Below, in pieces: positions 58,559 to 64,000 of a DNA stretch of 64,000 nucleotides. The position numbers were made by a program, and so were the translations under genes. The stretch is from Comamonadaceae bacterium OH2545_COT-014 (lineage in GTDB: Bacteria > Pseudomonadota > Gammaproteobacteria > Burkholderiales > Burkholderiaceae_C): the NCBI GenBank assembly GCA_003859965.1, contig RQYR01000010.1:1-64000 (forward strand), written 5' to 3'. Position 1 is the first letter of the stretch. Each line of letters begins with the position of its first letter. The notes beneath the pieces were generated by a model. It had not been told where the DNA came from and made no database searches. It worked only from the letters and a program-made list of their open reading frames with translations.

Positions 58559-59194
58559 ATGCACATGATGACGAACACGAGGCCAGGGGCCGTGGACTGG
58601 ACGGGGGACAACCCCTTTGTTTACTTGAAGACCGATCCCGCGGGCGACTGGTCGGCGCTGGCGCTGTACTTTCGCATCGCGATGTCGCCGCACGGTGCGG
58701 GCCAGGCCATGCTGGTGCTGGAAGCGCCCTACCAGGCCGAACAGGCCCAGGCCAGGCGGCTGATGCTGACCGACAACCCGGCCATGGCGCGCTATCTGCT
58801 GGACGGCTTCGTCAAGCACTTCGCCCTGTTTCGCCCCTGCACGGCGCTGCTCAACGGGATGCGCATCGTGGGTCAGGCCCAGTTCAGCTGCCAGGACGAG
58901 GGCAGCCAGCGCCACAGCCAGCGGGCCACCCAGGCGCAAGAGGGCCTGAGCCTGGAAATGCACTGGGAGGAGCTGCAAACGCCCTTCATGGCGGTGGTGC
59001 CGGCCGACAAGACCCAGACGGGCGTGCACGAGATGTTCTCGGTCTTCCGCCCGGCCGCCAGCGGCTGGATCGCGGTCAATGGCCAGCGCCTGCCGGGCGC
59101 GACCGTCGAGCGCGACTTCTTCGGCCGCCGGGCAGCCTCTGCCGCGCTGGCCTTCAGTGAAACCTGGGTGCGGGCAGGCGATGGACAGGCTTGA
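58559..59194 (+). CDS. Hypothetical protein of the Rieske operon
   Basis: The 211-residue soluble protein (DNPFVYLKTDPAGDWSALALYF near the start, GVHEMFSVFRPAASGWIAVNG near the end) is not one I recognise. There are no metal or cofactor motifs. It is rich in Gln and aromatic residues. It begins 31 bases after the SDR gene and its end overlaps the DUF1116 gene by 14 bases, so it belongs to the operon. It may be an accessory or a small-molecule-binding subunit, but nothing in the sequence shows this. Confidence 0.7.
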   Translation: MHMMTNTRPGAVDWTGDNPFVYLKTDPAGDWSALALYFRIAMSPHGAGQAMLVLEAPYQAEQAQARRLMLTDNPAMARYLLDGFVKHFALFRPCTALLNGMRIVGQAQFSCQDEGSQRHSQRATQAQEGLSLEMHWEELQTPFMAVVPADKTQTGVHEMFSVFRPAASGWIAVNGQRLPGATVERDFFGRRAASAALAFSETWVRAGDGQA

Positions 59195-60374
59195 GCAAAC
59201 CCCGGCGCGCGACGCCGATGCGCAGGCGGTGCGCCGCGTCATGGCCGTGCGCCCGCACGCCATGGCCGTGCGCCCGCTGAGCGAGGTGCTGGCCGATACG
59301 GCGCGGCGGGTGTTCCATGCCGGTCCGCCCTACCGCTCGCCGCAGGACATTCCGGCCCCAGTGCTGCACTCGGCGGCTCAGGCGGCGGTGCTTGAAGGCT
59401 GGTGCGCCACAGCCGAGGAGGCCATCGCCGCCCTGCGCGCGGGGGCGATACGCATGGCATCCGCTCAGGCGCACCGCCTGCTGGTGCCGCTGGCGGGGGT
59501 GCTCAGCGCCTCAATGGCGGTGTTCGAGATAGCCGACCCGGCCCAGTCCCTGGCGCCGGTATGGGTGGCGCTGAACGAGGGGCAGGCGCATGCCACCCGC
59601 CTGGGCCGGCTGGACGAGGGGCTGCTGCCGCACCTGCGCTGGCTCAACGGGCCGTTCGCCGCCGAACTGGCCGCCTGCCTGCGCACGCCGCTGCCGTTGC
59701 TGCCGCTGCTGGCCGAGGCACGTGCGCAGGGCGACGACTGCCATGCACGCACCGTTGCCGGCTCGCAACTGGTGGCGGCCGAGCTGCTGCAAAGACACCC
59801 CGGCCTGAGCGCCGAGGCGCGCAGCTTCCTGGCTGCGTCACCCGCGTTCGCGCTGAACCTTTGGATGGGGGCTGCCGCCCTGGCAGCCAGCGCCGCCGAG
59901 GGTGTGCCCGGCGCGTCCATCGTGACGTGCGCGGGCGGCAACGGCGCCGAGTTCGGGATCCAGCTGGCCTCGCGGCCGGGGCATTGGAGCTGCGTGCCGG
60001 CACCGCCCCCGCAGGGCGCAGTCGAGCCGGCCTGGGCAGGCCGCCAGGCCGTGGGCGCGCTGGGCGACAGCGCGGTGGTGGACTTTGCCGGCCTGGGCGG
60101 GCAGTCGCTGCGGCACGCGCCGCTGGTGGCGCAGGCGGTGGCGGCCAGCCTGCCGCCCGATGCGGATCAACGGCCGGCGCGGGTGCTGGCCGGCGGCGAG
60201 GCGGCGGAGCTGGCCCGGGGCCTGCACGCTACCGCGGCGGCGGCCTGCGTGGCGGCGGGCGCCGGGCCGCTGGTGCTGATCGGCATGATCGATGCGCAGG
60301 GCCTGGCCGGGCGCATCGGCGGCGGCGTGATCGACGTGCCCGTGGCCCCGTTCGCGCAGGCGCTGGCGCACTGA
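59181..60374 (+). CDS. DUF1116 family protein (AllG/YlbE-like)
   Basis: The 397-residue protein matches the DUF1116 pattern of E. coli AllG (YlbE): VFHAGPPYRSPQDIPAPVLHSA, LLVPLAGVLSASMAVFEIAD, VALNEGQ, then GDDCHARTVAGSQLVAAELL and IVTCAGGNGAEFGIQLAS. In E. coli AllG is one of three subunits of oxamate carbamoyltransferase with AllF (FdrA) and AllH. Here no fdrA or allH gene is in view, and the protein is shorter at the C-terminus, so it may have another role. It is between an unknown gene and an amidase gene in a Rieske operon. The ATG at 59181 overlaps the previous gene. Confidence 0.82.
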   Translation: MDRLEQTPARDADAQAVRRVMAVRPHAMAVRPLSEVLADTARRVFHAGPPYRSPQDIPAPVLHSAAQAAVLEGWCATAEEAIAALRAGAIRMASAQAHRLLVPLAGVLSASMAVFEIADPAQSLAPVWVALNEGQAHATRLGRLDEGLLPHLRWLNGPFAAELAACLRTPLPLLPLLAEARAQGDDCHARTVAGSQLVAAELLQRHPGLSAEARSFLAASPAFALNLWMGAAALAASAAEGVPGASIVTCAGGNGAEFGIQLASRPGHWSCVPAPPPQGAVEPAWAGRQAVGALGDSAVVDFAGLGGQSLRHAPLVAQAVAASLPPDADQRPARVLAGGEAAELARGLHATAAAACVAAGAGPLVLIGMIDAQGLAGRIGGGVIDVPVAPFAQALAH

Positions 60375-60392
60375 CACACCGGAGAAGACGAC

Positions 60393-61718
60393 ATGAGCGC
60401 CCTGCACACCCTTGGATTGACGGCCATGCTCGAAGCGCTGGAGCGGGGCGAATGCACCCTTGCCGACATCTGGCGCAGCTGCCGCGCGCAGATCGCGCAC
60501 GCCGAGCCGCAGGTGCGCGCCTGGCAGCAGCTGTGGGAAGGGAAGGCACCCGATGAGGACGCGGCGCAGGCGGGCCTGCTGCGCGGGCTGCCGCTGGGCG
60601 TCAAGGACACCATAGACGTGCGCGGCCTGCGGGCCGAACGCGGCTCGGCGGTCTGGCAAGGCCGCATGCCCGGCGCCGACGCGGCCTGCATCAGCCTGCT
60701 GAAGCGGCTCGGCGCCCGGGTCATGGGCAAGACGGTGACGACCGAGTTCGCCTACTTCACCCCCGGCGCCACCGCCAACCCGCACCGCCTGACGCACACG
60801 CCGGGCGGCTCTTCCAGCGGTTCCGCTGCGGCGGTGGCGGCGGGCATGGTGCCGCTGGCCCTGGGCTCGCAGACGGCGGCCTCGGTGATCCGGCCCGCCG
60901 CCTATTGCGGCGTGGTGGGCTACGTGGCGAGCGTGGGCAGCCATGCCCTGCGTGGCGTCATGCCCCTGGCCCACAGCCTGGACGCGCTCGGCCTGTTGGC
61001 CCGCGACGTGGCCGACCTGCAATACCTCGTCCAGGGCGGCCTGGGCGGCGCCGTCGCATCGGGGCCGCCCTGGCGGCAGCCGCGCGCCGTGCTCGCCATC
61101 GATGGCACGGCCTTTGGCGAGGTCGAGCCGCAAATGCTGGCCTTGCATGAGCAGGCCGTGGCCGAGCTGGCACGGCGCGGCGTGCAGGTGACGCGCGATG
61201 CCGGCGCCCTGCTGGGCGAGGGGGGCGGCCCGGCCTGGGTCGAAGGCCACCGCCAGACCATGGCCTACGAGGCGGCGCGGACGCTGGCCTTCGAGTACGA
61301 CGCGCATCGCGAGGCCCTGAGCCCGGCCTTGCGCGCCCTGATCGAAGAAGGTATGGCCATCGGCGATCAGCGCTATGCCGAACTGTGTGACGCCCGCGAG
61401 GCGGCGCGGGCGCGCTTTGCCGGACACATGCGCGACCACGACGCCGTGCTGGCGCCCGCCGCGCCCGGACCGGCGCCCGAGGGCCTGCACGCCACCGGAA
61501 GGCCGGACCAGAGCCGTCCCTGGCAATGGCTGGGGGCGCCGCAAGTCACCCTGCCCGCAGCATGGAACGGTGACGGCCTGCCGCTGGGCCTGCAATGGAT
61601 AGGCACGCACCGCGGCGACCAGGCCCTGCTGCAGGTGGCGCACTGGGCGCAGAACGCGCTGGGCTGGCGCGTGCGCCCGCCGCCAACCTTTGCGCCGCTT
61701 GCCCCGTCCCACGCATAA
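60393..61718 (+). CDS. Amidase (amidase-signature family)
   Basis: The 441-residue hydrolase has the Ser-Ser-Lys triad of the amidase signature family: Lys71 in PLGVKDTIDV, the cis-Ser in TPGGSSSGSAAAVAAG (about 141) and the nucleophile Ser164 in GSQTAASVIRPAAYCGVVGY. The glycine usually before the nucleophile is replaced by Ala (TAAS rather than TAGS). It would hydrolyse an amide to acid and ammonia, probably an intermediate or the substrate of this operon. The gene is 18 bases after the DUF1116 gene. Confidence 0.88.
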   Translation: MSALHTLGLTAMLEALERGECTLADIWRSCRAQIAHAEPQVRAWQQLWEGKAPDEDAAQAGLLRGLPLGVKDTIDVRGLRAERGSAVWQGRMPGADAACISLLKRLGARVMGKTVTTEFAYFTPGATANPHRLTHTPGGSSSGSAAAVAAGMVPLALGSQTAASVIRPAAYCGVVGYVASVGSHALRGVMPLAHSLDALGLLARDVADLQYLVQGGLGGAVASGPPWRQPRAVLAIDGTAFGEVEPQMLALHEQAVAELARRGVQVTRDAGALLGEGGGPAWVEGHRQTMAYEAARTLAFEYDAHREALSPALRALIEEGMAIGDQRYAELCDAREAARARFAGHMRDHDAVLAPAAPGPAPEGLHATGRPDQSRPWQWLGAPQVTLPAAWNGDGLPLGLQWIGTHRGDQALLQVAHWAQNALGWRVRPPPTFAPLAPSHA

Positions 61719-61846
61719 GGAGAAGCCATCGCAGAACACGCCGTCCGACTTTCCCAGCCGATTGGCCAGGTCGCGCCAACAAAAGCAATGAAGCGGCACG
61801 CCGCGCCACGAACGCCGTGCCCATCAACCCACAGGAGACAACAGAG

Positions 61847-62872
61847 ATGAACAGCAAGACCATCCGGCACTGGGCCGCCCATGCGGCGCTCTTTCTGAGC
61901 GCGGCCGCCAATGCCCAGACCTACGTCTGGGACATGCCCAACGAATACCCCGCCACCTCGGTGCAGGGCATGGGGGACAAGCACTTCGCCGAGCTGCTGA
62001 AGGCCAAGACCCAGGGCGACATCAAGATCGTGCACCACTTCGGCGCCGCCCTGGGCTTTCGTTCCAAGGACCAGCTGGACGCGGTGGCCGACGGCGCCGT
62101 CGTGATCGCCAATACCTTCGTGCCGCCGCTGGGCGGCATCAATCCCATCTTCCTGCTGTCGTCGCTGCCCTTTCTCGTCTCCAACGCGAAAGAGGCGCAG
62201 ACGCTGTACGAGGTGGCGCGCCCCTACTACGACAAGGCGCTGGCGCGCTACAACCAGAAGCTGCTGTACGCCTCGCCCTGGCCCGCCAGCGGCCTGTGGG
62301 GCGCGCGCGCCTACGGCGCGCCCGAGGCCATCAAGGGCTTGAAGATGCGCACCTACGACCCCAATGGCACCCTGGTATTCAAGGCGGCGGGCGCGGCGCC
62401 GGTGCAGCTGAGCTGGGCCGACATCGTGCCGCAGCTGACCACCGGCGGCATCGAAGGCGTGCTGACTTCGATCGAGTCGGGTCTGAGCGCCAGCTTCAAC
62501 GACTATGCCAAGCACTTCACCGCACTGAACTACGACACCACCATCAACATGGTGACCATGAACCTTGATGCCTGGAACAAGCTGCCGGAGGAGAGGAAGA
62601 AAGCAGTGCTCGCGGCCGCGCAGGAGACGGAGCAGTACCTCTGGCGCAACCTGGACGGCGTCATCAAGAAAAACTACGAGATCGCGGCCCAGCGCGGCGT
62701 CAAGATCACGGACAAGATCGACGAGGGCTTTCGCCAGGGCCTGCAAAAGCAGGCCGAGCCGGTCATCGCCGCCTGGGTCAAGCGCGCCGGCAAGGACGGG
62801 CAGATGGTGATCGACCAGTACCGCGTGCGGCTCAAGGCCGCGCCATCCGGTACCGCCCAGGGCGCGAACTGA
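61847..62872 (+). CDS. TRAP transporter substrate-binding protein (DctP family), second system
   Basis: The 341-residue periplasmic protein begins with a short signal peptide (IRHWAAHAALFLSAAANAQ) and continues with the DctP pattern (GDKHFAELLKAKTQGDIKIVHHFGAALG, IKGLKMRTYDPNGTLVFKAAGAAPV). It should bind the acidic substrate taken up for this catabolic operon. CAGGAG precedes the ATG at 61847. The permease genes follow at once, unlike the first TRAP cluster where a 395-base gap intervenes. Confidence 0.88.
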   Translation: MNSKTIRHWAAHAALFLSAAANAQTYVWDMPNEYPATSVQGMGDKHFAELLKAKTQGDIKIVHHFGAALGFRSKDQLDAVADGAVVIANTFVPPLGGINPIFLLSSLPFLVSNAKEAQTLYEVARPYYDKALARYNQKLLYASPWPASGLWGARAYGAPEAIKGLKMRTYDPNGTLVFKAAGAAPVQLSWADIVPQLTTGGIEGVLTSIESGLSASFNDYAKHFTALNYDTTINMVTMNLDAWNKLPEERKKAVLAAAQETEQYLWRNLDGVIKKNYEIAAQRGVKITDKIDEGFRQGLQKQAEPVIAAWVKRAGKDGQMVIDQYRVRLKAAPSGTAQGAN

Positions 62873-62875
62873 GCC

Positions 62876-63400
62876 ATGCGCGGCTTTCTATCGCTGGTGG
62901 CGCTAATCACCCGCGCGGGCGCGGTCATGGCGGCGCTGGTCATCGCCGCCATGGTAGGCCACATCCTGCTGGAGATCGTGCTGCGCGCGGCCTTCGACCG
63001 CTCGACCTACGTGCTGGACGAGTTCGTCGGCTATGGCGTGGCGGCCAGCACCTTCCTGGGACTGGGCCACGCGCTGGAGCGCGGTTCGCTGATACGGGTC
63101 AACCTGCTGCTTCCGCGCGTGCGCCACCGCAAGCTGCGCCAAGGGCTGGAGCTGCTTTGCGTGACGGCCTGCTTCGCCGTCTTCGCCCTGGTCTGGTGGA
63201 GCTTCTGCAAGAGCGTCACGCGCCACTGGGCGCGCGGCTCAGTCAGCGAAACCATGGCGCAGGTGCCGCTTTGGGTGCCCGAGGGACTGCTGCTGCTCGG
63301 GCTGTCGATATTCATGCTGCAACTGCTGGCCTATGCGCTCAGGGTCGTGTGCGGCCAGCCCATGCTTGGCGAGCGCGTGGAATCCGAAACAAGCGAATAA
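62876..63400 (+). CDS. TRAP transporter small permease (DctQ family), second system
   Basis: The 174-residue inner-membrane protein has four hydrophobic helices (AGAVMAALVIAAMVGHILLEIVL, FVGYGVAASTFLGLGHAL and two later) as in DctQ subunits. It begins three bases after the binding-protein stop codon, so translation is coupled, and the large permease gene starts 12 bases after its end. Confidence 0.85.
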   Translation: MRGFLSLVALITRAGAVMAALVIAAMVGHILLEIVLRAAFDRSTYVLDEFVGYGVAASTFLGLGHALERGSLIRVNLLLPRVRHRKLRQGLELLCVTACFAVFALVWWSFCKSVTRHWARGSVSETMAQVPLWVPEGLLLLGLSIFMLQLLAYALRVVCGQPMLGERVESETSE

Positions 63401-63412
63401 GGGGAATAAACC

Positions 63413-64000
63413 ATGGAAGCATTCGCTGTGGCGGTAGCCGTACTGGCCATGATCTTCATCACGCTGGGTCTAGGCGTCTGGGTTTTTGCCGGCCTGCTGC
63501 TGGTGGCCGTGGCCAGCCTTCTCTGCATCGCCGGCTTTTCGGTGGATCGCATTGGCGTCATCGTCAAATCCATCGTGTGGAAAAGCGCCAGCACCTGGGA
63601 GCTGGCGGCCATCCCGCTGTTTCTGTGGATGGGCGAGATCATCTTCCGCTCGGACATTTCCGAACGTCTGTTTCGCGGGCTGGCGCCACTGGTGGAGTGG
63701 CTGCCCGGGCGGCTGCTGCATACCAACGTGATGGGCTGCACGCTGTTCGCCGCCGTCAGCGGCTCCACCTCGGCGACCACGGCCACGGTGGGCAAGATCA
63801 CCACCACGGCGCTGCGCGAGCGCGGCTATGACAGCCAGCTCTCGCTGGGTTCGCTGGCCGGTGCGGGCAGTCTGGGACTGCTGATCCCGCCCTCGATCAT
63901 CATGATCATCTACGGGGTGCTGGCTGAGGTCTCCATTGCCAAGCTGTTCGCGGCCGGGGTGGCGCCGGGGCTGCTGGTGGCGGCGATCTTCTCCACCTAC
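63413..64000 (+). CDS. TRAP transporter large permease (DctM family), partial
   Basis: The first 196 residues are in the window; the gene continues past its right edge. The sequence has the DctM pattern (FITLGLGVWVFAGLLLVAV, TATVGKITTTALRERGYDSQLSLGSLAGAGSLGLLIPPSIIMIIYGV). The start ATG at 63413 is preceded by AAGGGGAA. It completes the second TRAP system linked to the Rieske/amidase operon. Confidence 0.88.
   Translation, partial: MEAFAVAVAVLAMIFITLGLGVWVFAGLLLVAVASLLCIAGFSVDRIGVIVKSIVWKSASTWELAAIPLFLWMGEIIFRSDISERLFRGLAPLVEWLPGRLLHTNVMGCTLFAAVSGSTSATTATVGKITTTALRERGYDSQLSLGSLAGAGSLGLLIPPSIIMIIYGVLAEVSIAKLFAAGVAPGLLVAAIFSTY

Overview
The window is GC-rich, almost fully coding DNA from a betaproteobacterium of the Burkholderiales, most likely a member of the Comamonadaceae. 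The assignment rests on gene content and order: trmJ-cysE, rpoE-rseA-rseB-mucD, a merR regulator beside tRNA-Pro, a tadA/hydrolase fusion, a Delftia-like class II HMG-CoA reductase and many TRAP transporters. AT-rich short repeats of the 'GCTATCAAAAAA' kind recur between genes. Genus and species cannot be fixed from the sequence alone.

Layout. 0.1-9.8 kb: radical SAM DNA repair protein, sodium:solute symporter, B12-dependent ribonucleotide reductase, a degenerate 2-hydroxyacid dehydrogenase, galU, a TusA-like protein and cysM. 9.9-15.1 kb: tRNA-Leu(CAA), DUF192 protein, icd, guaC, trmJ-cysE. 15.4-25.1 kb: tadA fused to an inactive-looking hydrolase, a PaiB-like protein, a histidine kinase/FixJ-type regulator pair, folD, a small methyltransferase, a bacteriohemerythrin and two poorly known genes. 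25.2-32.2 kb: an RNA-repair island. 32.4-37.0 kb: the extracytoplasmic stress operon rpoE-rseA-rseB-mucD. 37.3-45.2 kb: mutT-like gene with a DUF815 ATPase, a PBP7-type peptidase, leuA behind a leucine attenuator, an AlkD-like repair protein with a MarR regulator, pssA. 45.4-52.5 kb: tRNA-Pro, merR, then a MocR regulator divergent from a TRAP transporter and HMG-CoA reductase, which looks like mevalonate uptake and use. 52.8-64 kb: phosphoesterase, an acyl-CoA ligase, and a divergent catabolic operon (Rieske oxygenase, reductase, SDR, unknown protein, DUF1116 protein, amidase, second TRAP transporter) that runs off the right edge.

The most interesting region is the RNA-repair island. rtcR (a sigma54 activator with a CARF sensor) is divergent from a slipin gene, two uncharacterised genes and rtcB. 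The shared upstream region carries a consensus-quality sigma54 promoter, an IHF consensus site and two 13-bp dyads in the order expected for an enhancer-dependent promoter. The predicted transcript starts with about 0.75 kb of untranslated leader holding two adjacent tRNA-like modules and a 160-bp palindromic element. A second sigma54 promoter lies just before rtcB. This resembles the Salmonella rsr-yrlA-rtcBA design but has no visible Ro60 gene and a different tRNA-like RNA.

Two dispersed repeat families run through the window. One is a 124-177 bp long palindrome in four copies, whose terminal and apical stems differ in a compensatory way. The other is a short AT-rich repeat that also occurs inside coding sequence and at gene ends.
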